This document shows, in pieces, positions 7,698-16,607 of a stretch of DNA of 64,000 nt (position 1 is the first letter of the stretch; each line of letters opens with the position of its first letter). The position numbers were made by a program, and so were the translations under genes. The notes beneath the pieces are model-generated. The model was not told the DNA's origin. It saw only the letters and a list, made by a program, of their open reading frames with translations, and did no database searches. Source of the DNA: Polynucleobacter sp. (GTDB taxonomy: Bacteria; Pseudomonadota; Gammaproteobacteria; Burkholderiales; Burkholderiaceae); contig NZ_JAUXZY010000004.1 of the NCBI RefSeq assembly GCF_030693775.1, forward strand, positions 744,001-808,000. The letters are read 5' to 3'.

Positions 7698-9218
7698 TTA
7701 GTTCGGATCTTTTGCCATCCAGTTTTTGCACAGACTAAAGTCAAAATGGGACAGAACGCGTCCAAGATGCCTGACTTCAACCCGCTCCAAGGCTTGGCAT
7801 TGGGCAAAAGCCGCTTGCAAATGGGCTTGAGTGCCTTTTACTGGCAGGGGGTACGGCATTGCAGACCAGTTGACTGTAATGGCGTCGGAGCCGGGTTTTA
7901 GACTGCCGAACCACAAGTCAAACTGGTCTTGGCGTTGATCCAAGATAAAGACAGGGGATGGTCTTGCATACCAGGCGATGCGGCTACCCAGGGTCCAGTT
8001 TTGAACTGCAATGCCAGTAACCGAGTGAGTTTTACTTAGAGCCAGTGCGGTTTTGCCTGCCTGATCCCAGCCGTATAAATCGGCAATGGGATTGCTTCTT
8101 GGGTTGCTACCGACAATGCCGCCGGATAAAACAAACCCGAAGCCAATCAAGCACAGCGCGATTTGAAGGACAAAAATAAATCGAATGAGTCGGCGCTGCT
8201 GGTTGGCCCATGCGCTGGCAATGCCGATCCCCGCAAATGGCGCCAAGCAAAACCAGGCTGGTGTAGTCCAGTGCGGCAAGCCACCACCACCTGAGAGCCA
8301 TGCAAAGATTCCAAACGGGATCCAAAAAAAACCGAGTAGACAAACTAGGGCTGCTGGCGATTTAGCCCAGTAGCGCTTCAAAAAGAAAATTATGCCCACA
8401 GCAAAGAGGAATCCAAACACCAATAATTGCAAGCCAATAAAGCCTGCAAAGCGACGAAACAACCATTCACCTCCGCTGCCATGAGCCAGCTGGTACTTAA
8501 ATGAAATCCAATCGTTTGCCCAGTTCCAGTAGAGCACGGGCGAGATCATTAGCAGTGCTAGCAATAAGGCGAGGTAAAAACCAGCCTGATTGATCCAATG
8601 CTTGCGTGGCGGACAGAGCAGAACGAGGAGCAAAGCAAACGCAGTGAAGGCGGCGGTGTACTTGCTCAGACCTGCAAGGCCCAGCAATGCTCCGGTGATC
8701 AGCCAGTCGCGCAAGGTAAAGTTGCGGCCTATCTGCATCCAGCGTAAAGCCATCCATAAGAGCCCCAGACTGAGTGGCGTCAAAATCGAATCAGGCAATA
8801 GGCCTACTGATAAGACATGCGGTAGTGGCGCTGCAATCACCAGTAGTACAGCAGCAAAGCTAGACGAGCCGATGGGAGGCAATGTTGGAGTGGCGATCGA
8901 TGCCTTAGCTTGCAAGAAACGCTGCAATTCAGAGGTGACCATATAAACCAAGGCACACGAGATCAGCCAAAGTAGCTCTGGAACGAGTCTTAGGACGCCG
9001 GTGCTGGCATCAAGGGATACCAATGGCCACTGAATCCAGCCAACCAGAGGTGGATGATCAAAGTAGCTCAAGGCCATATGCTTGGCATAGAGCAGGTAAT
9101 GAGCTTCATCCACCGAGAGCTCAAATGAAAAGCCCAGCCCCAAATGAACTAGCGCAGCGATTGCGAGGCAAATACCAGCCTTGCCTGTATACGAACAGGA
9201 CTTCCAGTAGGAGCTCAC
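7698..9218 (-). CDS. Glycosyltransferase family 39 / ArnT-like membrane glycosyltransferase
   Basis: A membrane glycosyltransferase of the PMT/ArnT type that probably uses a polyprenyl-phosphate sugar donor on the periplasmic face. The first periplasmic loop carries the acidic catalytic motif (SVDEAHYLLYAKHM, Asp37-Glu38) and FDHPPLVGW, followed by many hydrophobic segments and a small C-terminal soluble domain. The start is uncertain. The frame stays open to an ATG at 9290, which has AGGGG upstream but overlaps the dehydrogenase gene by 59 bases and adds a cysteine-rich stretch that looks like antisense-frame sequence. I prefer the GTG at 9218; a TTG at 9230 is also possible. Confidence 0.82.
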   Translation of the reverse strand: MSSYWKSCSYTGKAGICLAIAALVHLGLGFSFELSVDEAHYLLYAKHMALSYFDHPPLVGWIQWPLVSLDASTGVLRLVPELLWLISCALVYMVTSELQRFLQAKASIATPTLPPIGSSSFAAVLLVIAAPLPHVLSVGLLPDSILTPLSLGLLWMALRWMQIGRNFTLRDWLITGALLGLAGLSKYTAAFTAFALLLVLLCPPRKHWINQAGFYLALLLALLMISPVLYWNWANDWISFKYQLAHGSGGEWLFRRFAGFIGLQLLVFGFLFAVGIIFFLKRYWAKSPAALVCLLGFFWIPFGIFAWLSGGGGLPHWTTPAWFCLAPFAGIGIASAWANQQRRLIRFIFVLQIALCLIGFGFVLSGGIVGSNPRSNPIADLYGWDQAGKTALALSKTHSVTGIAVQNWTLGSRIAWYARPSPVFILDQRQDQFDLWFGSLKPGSDAITVNWSAMPYPLPVKGTQAHLQAAFAQCQALERVEVRHLGRVLSHFDFSLCKNWMAKDPN

Positions 9219-9231
9219 TACAGAAGCCAAA

Positions 9232-10104
9232 TTACGGCACTTCTTTGCGCAAATAAAGTTCAAACAGCGCGTGATAGCCAGTACGACCATGCCCCTGTTG
9301 CATTAGGATGTCATAGAGTTTCTTGGCTTGGGTTAGTCCGGGTAGCACGAGGCCCATGCGATCTGCCTCAGCAATAGCTAAGCCAATGTCTTTGACGAAA
9401 TGCTCCAACATAAAGCCAGGCGCAAAATCCCCCTTGATCATGCGAGGGCCTTGCACATTGAGTTGTACGCCACCGGCAGCGCCGCCACCAATCACCTCTA
9501 ATACGGCAAGGGGATCCAGACCCGCAGTTTTGGCGTACATCAAACCTTCGCATACACCCATGATGCTTGAGGCAATCACAATTTGATTGCATAACTTCGC
9601 GTGTTGACCTGCGCCAGCCGGCCCCAAGAGGGCAATATTTTTTCCCATCAACTGCAAGAGGGGGAGCGCCGCATCAAACGCCTGTTGATCGCCGCCCACC
9701 ATGATGGATAGCTTGGCATCACGGGCGCCGATGTCGCCGCCCGATACGGGCGCATCGAGGCAAGCAATGCCGCGCTCTGATCCTATATTCGCAATCTGTT
9801 TCGCTAGTTCTGGGCTCGACGTGGTCATGTCAATCGTGATGCATCCTTTGGGCGCGTGCTGCAAAATGCCTGACTCCCCTAAGTACATCGCTTCAACGTC
9901 CTTAGGGTAGCCGATGATCGTAATGATGACTTCCGATGCTTTCGCAAGCGCAGCAGGACTATCAAACCAGTGCGCCCCGCGAGCCAGCAAGTCTTCTGCT
10001 TTGCTACGGGTGCGGTTGTAAATGGATAAGGTATGCCCAGCAGCCATTAAATGGCCTGCCATACTTTTACCCATAATGCCGGTGCCAATAAAGCCAATCT
10101 TCAT
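9232..10104 (-). CDS. NAD(P)-dependent beta-hydroxyacid dehydrogenase (2-hydroxy-3-oxopropionate reductase type)
   Basis: A 290-residue member of the 3-hydroxyisobutyrate/tartronate semialdehyde reductase family. The N-terminal Rossmann motif GFIGTGIMGKSMAGHL and the following YNRTRSK suggest NADP(H). The substrate-binding block DAPVSGGDIGA is at about residue 117 and the catalytic-lysine block GAGQHAKLCNQI at about residue 165. GarR/GlxR, which reduces tartronate semialdehyde in glyoxylate metabolism, is the closest well-known relative, but 3-hydroxyisobutyrate dehydrogenase and succinic semialdehyde reductase share these motifs. A gcl-hyi operon, which would settle it, is not in the window. 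Confidence 0.88.
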   Translation of the reverse strand: MKIGFIGTGIMGKSMAGHLMAAGHTLSIYNRTRSKAEDLLARGAHWFDSPAALAKASEVIITIIGYPKDVEAMYLGESGILQHAPKGCITIDMTTSSPELAKQIANIGSERGIACLDAPVSGGDIGARDAKLSIMVGGDQQAFDAALPLLQLMGKNIALLGPAGAGQHAKLCNQIVIASSIMGVCEGLMYAKTAGLDPLAVLEVIGGGAAGGVQLNVQGPRMIKGDFAPGFMLEHFVKDIGLAIAEADRMGLVLPGLTQAKKLYDILMQQGHGRTGYHALFELYLRKEVP

Positions 10105-10137
10105 CGTAAGGGTGCCTAATTAAGTTGCTGAAATGAA

Positions 10138-11322
10138 TCAGCTAATTTTAGACTGCTTATGGAGGCCAACATTGCCTTTTGCGCCAAGCCAAATCAAGGC
10201 CAATATGATGCAGGCCAAGGGGGCAATGGAGCCCCAATTCAGCAACGCCCATCCCTGGGTTGTGATCAAAATACCGGAGCTGAGGGCCGAAAGGGCGGTA
10301 GTCAAAAAGACAAAGAAATTAATCGCGCCTTGGGCTTTATCCCGCTCTTCTGGTCGGTAGGCTTCTAGGGCTAAGGTAGTGCTGCTGGTGAATAAGAAAT
10401 TCCAACCCACACCCAGTAAAAAGAGTGCGATTAAAAAATGGGTAAAGGTGACCCCGGACAAAGCAATAGCGATGCAAGCGATATACAGCAGAACGCCAAT
10501 GCGCATGACCCACAACACACCCCAGCGACGAATCAAGTTCCCGGTAAAAAAGCCGGGCGCAAACATACCTATCACGTGCCACTCGAGCACTAATACCGTT
10601 TTATCAAACGGCAGCTTGCACATTTCCATCGCTAAAGGGGTTGCTGCCATGAGGAGGTTCATGACGCCATAGGAGAGGGATGCAGAGATAGCGCACACAA
10701 TAAACAGGGGTTGACGCATGATCTCGGAGAGGGGCCTGCCAGTTTCTTTGGTTTCGCTAGCGGCTCGTTCCTGAAATCGAATCAGGCTGATGGCAACAAA
10801 GGCAAAGACGGCAACAGCAACTAAGGCAATGTAAGCGCCTGCAAAGGGCACGCTTAGCCAGTCACGGGTTTGGTTCGCTAAATTGGGGCCGAGAACAGCG
10901 CCAATCACGCCGCCAGCCAAAACCCATGAGACTGCCTTTTCTTTTGATGTCGGTCCGGCAATCTCGGCAGCGGTAAAGCGATACAAGAGGGCGTTGGCAT
11001 TGTAAAAACCCGCAATCACAGTAGCAGCATTTAGTAACCAGAAATTACGTTCAAGCACGGCGAAGGCGCAAAGAAGTGCTGAGAAGCCGGCAACCGCCAA
11101 TCCAATTTGGAAGGAGCGCTTGCGCCCCCATTGTTTTTGGGTTCGGGCCACTAGGGTGGTTGACAGTGCGCTACCGATTACATAACCCATGACTGGAAGG
11201 GTTGCTAACCACGGCAGCGGAGCAAGCATAAAACCCACTAAGCCATTGATTGCAATAAAGGTGACGTTGTTCGTCAAATACATGCCTTGCGCAAACGTCA
11301 GCAACCAGAGATTTTTATTCAT
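10138..11322 (-). CDS. MFS transporter
   Basis: A 394-residue protein with twelve predicted hydrophobic segments. The loop between segments 2 and 3 reads RTQKQWGRKRSFQIG, which fits the major facilitator signature G-x3-D/R-x-GRR/K. I start it at the ATG at 11322 (MNKNLWLLTFAQGMYL), which puts the first membrane segment at the N-terminus; the longer frame to 11376 would come within 13 bases of the divergent DUF3047 start. The substrate cannot be deduced. It precedes the GarR-type dehydrogenase by 33 bases, so an organic acid is conceivable but unproven. Confidence 0.88.
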   Translation of the reverse strand: MNKNLWLLTFAQGMYLTNNVTFIAINGLVGFMLAPLPWLATLPVMGYVIGSALSTTLVARTQKQWGRKRSFQIGLAVAGFSALLCAFAVLERNFWLLNAATVIAGFYNANALLYRFTAAEIAGPTSKEKAVSWVLAGGVIGAVLGPNLANQTRDWLSVPFAGAYIALVAVAVFAFVAISLIRFQERAASETKETGRPLSEIMRQPLFIVCAISASLSYGVMNLLMAATPLAMEMCKLPFDKTVLVLEWHVIGMFAPGFFTGNLIRRWGVLWVMRIGVLLYIACIAIALSGVTFTHFLIALFLLGVGWNFLFTSSTTLALEAYRPEERDKAQGAINFFVFLTTALSALSSGILITTQGWALLNWGSIAPLACIILALIWLGAKGNVGLHKQSKIS

Positions 11323-11388
11323 GAAATATGCCTGTGAAAGCATTACGATAAAGCATCTGTATTTATCCTGACCCATTTCCTACGCTAA

Positions 11389-12210
11389 ATGATCCATCCA
11401 GTCGACCAATTTAAGCTGCATGCGCTTCGCCGCGTTGGTATTACGCTGAGTTTGGCACTCGCTTTATCAGCATGCGCTGGTTTGTCTGATGAGGCTAGCG
11501 AGGTCAGCTCGCCGCCGACTGCAGAAATACCGGCGCAGGAGATGCTGCCTAAATTTTCTGAGCAGCCTGCCAAGTCAGTCTTACCTAGCGGTTGGAGTTT
11601 TTATCGCCTAGCGCCTTACAAAAAGAATACGGCCTATCGCCTTGAAAACTACCAAGGTAAAACCGTATTGAGTGCGAACTCTAAAAGATCAGCATCCGGT
11701 TTGGCCGTGAAGTTACAACCACAACCTGCTACTGATTTATGGCTAGAGTGGGAGTGGAAAGCGGTTGGCAAAATCCCGAAGGCAGACAATGCCATTCGCT
11801 ATACCGATGATGCCCCCCTGCGCATATTGGTTGCGTTTGATGGCAATAAATCCAAGCTACCCTTAAAAGAGCAGCTCACATTTGAGGTTGCTGGAATGCT
11901 TAGTGGTCGGGAGATGCCATACGCCACCCTCATGTACATCTGGGCCGGCAACAGTCCGCTGGATAGTGTGGTGGAGAACACCTTCACTACCCGCATCAAA
12001 ATGATTGCAGTGGACTCGGGCTGGCAACATACCGGGCAGTGGCGCAAGCATGCGCGCGACTTAAGTGCAGACTACCGCACCGCCTTTGGTGAAGAGCCAG
12101 GGGATGTGATTGGTGTCGCGCTCCTCACCGACACCGACAATACGAAGTCGCAGGTGAGTGCGCTGTATGGTGATATTGAGTTGGTACGCAAAGCGCTCAA
12201 ACAAAAGTAA
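11389..12210 (+). CDS. DUF3047 domain lipoprotein
   Basis: A 273-residue protein with a signal peptide and lipobox (LALALSAC, Cys near residue 29), so probably a periplasm-facing lipoprotein. The mature region shows DUF3047 features: a block around LWLEWEWKAVG, RILVAFDGN, LMYIWAGN, and a C-terminal VALLTDTDNT. The function of this family is not established; the fold is suggestive of carbohydrate-binding or concanavalin-like domains, but that is only inference. It is divergent from the MFS gene and convergent with copA, with 26 bases to the copA stop. Confidence 0.82.
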   Translation: MIHPVDQFKLHALRRVGITLSLALALSACAGLSDEASEVSSPPTAEIPAQEMLPKFSEQPAKSVLPSGWSFYRLAPYKKNTAYRLENYQGKTVLSANSKRSASGLAVKLQPQPATDLWLEWEWKAVGKIPKADNAIRYTDDAPLRILVAFDGNKSKLPLKEQLTFEVAGMLSGREMPYATLMYIWAGNSPLDSVVENTFTTRIKMIAVDSGWQHTGQWRKHARDLSADYRTAFGEEPGDVIGVALLTDTDNTKSQVSALYGDIELVRKALKQK

Positions 12211-12236
12211 TACAAAAATAGCGCAAAAGAAATACG

Positions 12237-14513
12237 TTATTTAGGCTTCCACAGTCCCAGTAGCAGCGCATTGCTCAGCACAAACAGACTCGATAAAGCC
12301 ATCGCGCTTCCAGCAACCGCGGGCGTTAAGTAACCCAGTGCCGCTAAAGGAATGCCAACCACATTAAAGGCAAAGGCCCAAAACAAGTTTTGACGAATCT
12401 TGTTCCAAGTGCGCTTCGATACATCAATTGCAGCAGCCACCAAGGTAGGGTTCCCTTGCATTAATGTGATGCCAGCGGCTTGCATGGCCACATCGGTTCC
12501 AGTGGCCATGGCCATACCGACATCCGCCATCGCAAGTGCGGGCGCGTCATTAATGCCATCGCCCACCATGGCAACCCATTGCCGCTCACCCGCCGCATTA
12601 CGCTTTAAGCGTTCAATCCAATCCGCCTTGTCTGCGGGAATGATTTGAGCATACACCGCACCAATACCAATGCGCTGACCGACGTGGTCCGCGGCAGCAT
12701 GATTGTCGCCGGATAGCATCACCGTCTGTATCCCCATATTGTGTAACTGCTGCACTGCTGCAGCTGCATTGTCTTTCAGCGCATCACCAAAGGCGAAGAT
12801 GGTCAGCGGTGTTGGTGACTGAGTGTCTGTGGGAGTTGCGGTTAAAGCCGAGACAGTCTGCCCGGCTAAAAATAGGGGAGTTGCTTTGAGGATTAGGTCA
12901 CTGTATTGCGGATGGTCTTCGAGTGAGGCAAGACTTTGCAGTCGCAGTAATTGGCCTTGCCATTCACCAGTCAGCGGCCTGCCTTCAATCCCCACTCCGG
13001 GAATGGCCAGCATTTGGGCGCAGACAACAGGAGTGACGCCGCGTAGCTTCGCGTTTTCGAGAACTGCTTTTGCGAGCGGATGTTCGCTACCCATTTGCAG
13101 TCCCGCCGCCAAAGCAAGCACCGTCTCCTGCGTCAAACCGAGGCTTGGGTCGATTGAGAGTAGGGTAGGTTTGCCTTCGGTGAGGGTGCCGGTTTTATCA
13201 AATGCGACGAGTTGAATGCGATGGGCCAACTCCAATACCTGCGGATCTTTAATCAAGATGCCAGCGCGTGCAGCAACCCCGGTACCTGCCATGATGGCCG
13301 CCGGAGTAGCTAAGCCCAATGCACATGGACACGCAATCACCATGACCGATACCGCCCTTAAGATGGCTTCGCTAATGTCGCCGATCAGGAGCCCAGTAAT
13401 CAGGCCGGTAGCGATTGCGATACCAATCACTGCGGGCACAAAGATTGCGCTGACCCGATCTACTAAGCGCTGAATTGGCGCCTTTTGCGTTTGTGCAGTC
13501 TCAACTAAATCAATGATGTTTGCCAGCATGCTATCGGTACTAGTCGCACTCACTCGAAAGACCAGCTGACCATCACCATTGAGTGAGCCGCCAATGACGG
13601 CATCGCCAAGCCCCCGTTTTACAGATTGACTCTCTCCTGTGAGTAGCGATTCATCCAGATGGCTGTTGCCAATCACGATGAAGCCATCGGCAGGTACGCG
13701 TTCACCGGGCAAAACCATGACCAGATCATTTACTAATACGTGTTCGAGTGGTACTTCAGCGTGCCGGTTGATGAGGGCTGGATTGCCGCTGATCAGGCTA
13801 AGGTCACTTGTCTTCAATACCCTTGCATGTTGTGGCCATAAGGCGTGCAGTGCACGAATAGCCTCACCGGTTTTTTGCTTGGCTCGCGCCTCAAGCCACT
13901 TACCCAAGAGCACCATACTGATAATGACTGCTGCCCCTTCAAAATAAAGAGCATGGGGGTCGCCCCATACCAACTGATAGACGCTGAGTCCGTAAGCTGC
14001 ACTTGTTCCCAATGCGACCAGTAAATCCATGTTGCCAGCGCCGGATATCAGCGCCTTGAATCCAGATCTATAAAATCGCCAACCGAATACAAACTGCACC
14101 GGGCTGGCGAGCAAAAGCTGCCATAGGCTACTTGGCATCCAGTGGACCCCAAATGGCATGAGTACCATGGGGAGAACAAGGGGGGCGGATAAAGCAAAGC
14201 TGAGTATCACAGGGCCCAAGCCATCGGCCGACCAAAATGCCGATTGCTTTGTTTGCTTCAGTTGCCCAGGCGCCGCACTTTGTTTGGCGCCATAACCCGC
14301 TTTGTGAATGATCTCGATGATCTGCTCCACCACTCCAGGAACTGCTTCCTTGAGGCGAATGCGCGCCTGTTCGGTCGCTAAATTGACGGTGGCTGCCTCT
14401 ATGCCTGGCGCATTGGCCAGGGCCTTTTCAACGCGGCTGACGCAGGAGGCACAGGTCATACCCTCAATATCAATCGAGATAAAGCGCGTGGCGTCTTTCG
14501 AACTTAAGTTCAT
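12237..14513 (-). CDS. copA: Copper-translocating P1B-type ATPase
   Basis: A 758-residue Cu(I) export ATPase. In order: one N-terminal heavy-metal-binding domain with GMTCASC (about residues 19-25), membrane helices, the CPC ion-binding motif in ACPCALG (about residue 394), the phosphorylation site DKTGTLTEG (about 439), the SEHPLAK nucleotide-binding motif (about 478), and GDGINDAPAL (about 652). The last helices contain FNVVG and MALSSL, which fit the Cu(I) signatures (YN and MxxSS), with Phe in place of Tyr. The gene is divergent from a copZ-like chaperone 47 bases away, the usual arrangement for copper detoxification. Confidence 0.95.
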   Translation of the reverse strand: MNLSSKDATRFISIDIEGMTCASCVSRVEKALANAPGIEAATVNLATEQARIRLKEAVPGVVEQIIEIIHKAGYGAKQSAAPGQLKQTKQSAFWSADGLGPVILSFALSAPLVLPMVLMPFGVHWMPSSLWQLLLASPVQFVFGWRFYRSGFKALISGAGNMDLLVALGTSAAYGLSVYQLVWGDPHALYFEGAAVIISMVLLGKWLEARAKQKTGEAIRALHALWPQHARVLKTSDLSLISGNPALINRHAEVPLEHVLVNDLVMVLPGERVPADGFIVIGNSHLDESLLTGESQSVKRGLGDAVIGGSLNGDGQLVFRVSATSTDSMLANIIDLVETAQTQKAPIQRLVDRVSAIFVPAVIGIAIATGLITGLLIGDISEAILRAVSVMVIACPCALGLATPAAIMAGTGVAARAGILIKDPQVLELAHRIQLVAFDKTGTLTEGKPTLLSIDPSLGLTQETVLALAAGLQMGSEHPLAKAVLENAKLRGVTPVVCAQMLAIPGVGIEGRPLTGEWQGQLLRLQSLASLEDHPQYSDLILKATPLFLAGQTVSALTATPTDTQSPTPLTIFAFGDALKDNAAAAVQQLHNMGIQTVMLSGDNHAAADHVGQRIGIGAVYAQIIPADKADWIERLKRNAAGERQWVAMVGDGINDAPALAMADVGMAMATGTDVAMQAAGITLMQGNPTLVAAAIDVSKRTWNKIRQNLFWAFAFNVVGIPLAALGYLTPAVAGSAMALSSLFVLSNALLLGLWKPK

Positions 14514-14522
14514 ACTAGGGAT

Positions 14523-14538
14523 AATCTACTGCAAGATT
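14523..14538 (+). promoter_or_regulatory. Short inverted repeat between copA and copZ
   Basis: AATCT and AGATT separated by six bases lie in the 47-base gap between the divergent copper genes. Position suits an operator for a copper-responsive regulator, but the arms are only 5 bp and do not match the CueR consensus I know. No regulator gene is adjacent. Confidence 0.2.
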
Positions 14539-14560
14539 GAATTTAGTGGAGGGAAATAAA

Positions 14561-14755
14561 ATGCAAACCCTATTTGTTACGGGCATGACCTGCGGCGGCT
14601 GCACGAAAGCCGTTACCAGGGCAATTCAAATGCAGGATGCTAGTGCGACGGTTCAGGTGGACTTGGATTCCCAGAAAGTGGAAATTGACTCCAAGCTGAG
14701 CCGGGAAGCCCTGATTGCCATTGTCACGGATGCAGGCTTTCCGGTCGTGAATTAG
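14561..14755 (+). CDS. copZ: Copper chaperone CopZ-like heavy-metal-associated protein
   Basis: A 64-residue single HMA domain beginning MQTLFVTGMTCGGCTKAV. The metal-binding motif is MTCGGC. The start is fixed by a strong ribosome-binding site (GTGGAGGG) ending 8 bases before the ATG; the longer frame from 14537 would place that site inside the gene. Such proteins deliver Cu(I) to CopA, which is encoded divergently. The Gly-Gly between the cysteines differs from the usual A-S or H-C of characterised chaperones, so the metal (copper rather than, for example, mercury) is inferred from context. Confidence 0.88.
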   Translation: MQTLFVTGMTCGGCTKAVTRAIQMQDASATVQVDLDSQKVEIDSKLSREALIAIVTDAGFPVVN

Positions 14756-14802
14756 CTCCTTATTGCCTAACCATGGCGTAATCAGGGCGCATTTCAGCAA
14801 AA

Positions 14803-14818
14803 AATCCCTCTTGGGATT
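14803..14818 (-). terminator. Candidate minus-strand intrinsic terminator upstream of apbC
   Basis: A perfect 6-bp stem (AATCCC/GGGATT) with a 4-base loop. Read on the minus strand the stem is followed by TTTTTT. Read on the plus strand there is no T-run, so it does not look like a terminator for copZ. No minus-strand protein gene lies in the 90 bases feeding it. Confidence 0.4.
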
Positions 14819-14847
14819 AACCTAAGCTCTGTTTGAGGCGCGTTACC

Positions 14848-14871
14848 TTGTATTCTCAGGGCTCAATACAA
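14848..14871 (+). promoter_or_regulatory. Inverted repeat upstream of apbC
   Basis: TTGTATT and AATACAA form a perfect 7-bp inverted repeat with a 10-base spacer, centred about 48 bases before the apbC start. It could be a repressor or activator site for apbC or part of its leader. No known consensus is assigned. Confidence 0.35.
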
Positions 14872-14906
14872 TACTAAAAGTTACGTAAATTAGAAAAGTA
14901 AGGGAG

Positions 14907-16001
14907 ATGACATTGGCAGTCAGTATTGAGTCTGTACAGCAGACCTTAAAAACCGTTTTAGACCCAAATACCCAAATTGACCTCATGACTGCAAAAGCAG
15001 CTAAGAACATCAAGGTTGATGATGGTGCAGTTTCATTGGATGTGGTCTTGGGCTACCCTGCAAAAAGCCAAATCGATTTAATCCGAACTTTGGTTGTGAA
15101 CGCCATTCGGAAATTGCCTGATGTAAAAAACGTCAGCGTGAATGTGACGAGCAGCATCGTGGCGCACGCGGTTCAGCGTGGCGTTAAGCTGATGCCGAAT
15201 GTAAAAAATATTATTGCAGTAGCAAGCGGTAAGGGCGGTGTTGGTAAATCCACTACCGCAGTGAATCTCGCCCTTGCACTCGCTGCAGAAGGTGCTGAGG
15301 TTGGTATTTTGGATGCGGACATTTATGGTCCCAGCCAACCGATGATGCTCGGTATTACCGGCAGGCCCGAATCATTGCAAGAAAACACCATTGAGCCCAT
15401 GGAAGGCCATGGCTTACAAGCTAGCTCGATCGGGTTTTTAATTGATGCCGATAATCCGATGGTATGGCGCGGCCCGATGGTGACATCGGCCTTGGAACAA
15501 TTGCTCAAGCAGACACGCTGGCGCGATTTGGATTACCTGATTGTCGATATGCCACCGGGCACTGGCGATATTCAGTTGACCTTGTCTCAAAAAGTGCCCG
15601 TTACTGGCGCGGTGATTGTGACAACGCCCCAAGACATTGCTTTGCTGGATGCGCGCAAGGGCTTAAAGATGTTTGAAAAAGTTGGCGTGCCGATTATTGG
15701 CATCATTGAAAACATGTCAACCTACATCTGCCCGAGCTGTGGCCATGAAGAGCATGTCTTTGGTCAGGGTGGCGGTCAAAAAATGTGCACCGATTATGGC
15801 GTGGATTTCTTAGGATCATTGCCTCTCAATTTATCGATTCGTGAACAGGCTGATTCGGGCAGACCTACTGTGATTGCTGACCCGGATGGCGCTATTAGTG
15901 CAGTATATAAAAACATTGCACGTCAAGTAGCGATTCGAGTTGCCAATCTGAGTAAAGATATGAGCAGTAAGTTTCCGAACATCGTGGTTCAAAATACGTA
16001 A
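14907..16001 (+). CDS. apbC: Iron-sulfur cluster carrier ApbC/Mrp
   Basis: A 364-residue P-loop ATPase that binds and transfers Fe-S clusters. The N-terminal DUF59-like domain (residues 1-80) is followed by the deviant Walker A SGKGGVGKST (about residue 110), a Walker B-like VDMPPGTGD and the CPSCG cluster-binding cysteines (about residue 275). AGGGAG immediately precedes the ATG, leaving almost no spacing, so a TTG two codons later (14913) may be the true start. A role in loading clusters into the Fe-S-rich formate dehydrogenase encoded just downstream is plausible but not specific. Confidence 0.93.
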   Translation: MTLAVSIESVQQTLKTVLDPNTQIDLMTAKAAKNIKVDDGAVSLDVVLGYPAKSQIDLIRTLVVNAIRKLPDVKNVSVNVTSSIVAHAVQRGVKLMPNVKNIIAVASGKGGVGKSTTAVNLALALAAEGAEVGILDADIYGPSQPMMLGITGRPESLQENTIEPMEGHGLQASSIGFLIDADNPMVWRGPMVTSALEQLLKQTRWRDLDYLIVDMPPGTGDIQLTLSQKVPVTGAVIVTTPQDIALLDARKGLKMFEKVGVPIIGIIENMSTYICPSCGHEEHVFGQGGGQKMCTDYGVDFLGSLPLNLSIREQADSGRPTVIADPDGAISAVYKNIARQVAIRVANLSKDMSSKFPNIVVQNT

Positions 16002-16061
16002 ACCCCGATCCCTAAATGCAAACCCATTTCAACCGCTCTTCTTAAAGGCTCAGCCAAGACC

Positions 16062-16607
16062 ATGCGCTTTGCTGTAGTGATGCGAAAGCAAGCCATCGAT
16101 AACCCATGGGTCTCCCATCGGTGGATGCCAGTTGAGGTTTTTGCGGATTCAGGACAGTTTGAGGAGGATGGCGTAGCGATTACAACAAGCAATCCATTGG
16201 GTCGTTTTATTGAGCGGGATGCGGAAGGGGAGACCTGGCTATTTCGCGGCTTTAGCTTAGATCTGTTTCCGGATGAAGCTGAGGGATACTTTTTAAATGC
16301 CACAGCAGCCGAACCTTGCTGGTTTGTCATGTGGCGACTGGAAGAAGACTATCAGCGCTTTTTGGAGCCCGATAGTTTGTCCCATTGTGAGGCTGAATCC
16401 ACTCTGGCTATCCCGCATCGCATTTGCTTGAGTTACAACGAAGCTGCGCGATTAATAGATGGCGGTGAATCGGTAGCCACGGTTGTGCTCGACAAAGCAC
16501 ACTGGCAGTGGCTGCACGATTTTGTGGGCGCGCATTACCGGCCTGAGCCAAAAAAACGGCAACGACCTGAATCGTTTAAGGGCGCACAGCGCTCGGCAGA
16601 AGATTAA
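16062..16607 (+). CDS. DUF3305 protein, formate dehydrogenase operon
   Basis: A 181-residue protein matching DUF3305, a family found almost only at the head of FDH3-type formate dehydrogenase operons. The sequence has no signal peptide and no cysteine motif. Its N-terminal part has several tryptophans (VSHRWMPVEVF) and its C-terminus is basic. Its molecular role is not established; assembly or maturation of the dehydrogenase is inferred from gene order. It is the first gene of the operon and its stop overlaps the next start (TAATG). Confidence 0.85.
   Translation: MRFAVVMRKQAIDNPWVSHRWMPVEVFADSGQFEEDGVAITTSNPLGRFIERDAEGETWLFRGFSLDLFPDEAEGYFLNATAAEPCWFVMWRLEEDYQRFLEPDSLSHCEAESTLAIPHRICLSYNEAARLIDGGESVATVVLDKAHWQWLHDFVGAHYRPEPKKRQRPESFKGAQRSAED

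Noticed and set aside
9219..9290. N-terminal extension of the GT39 gene to an ATG with AGGGG upstream
   Set aside because: It lies inside the dehydrogenase 3' end and encodes a cysteine-rich stretch unlike the family. It remains possible, so it is noted in the gene entry.
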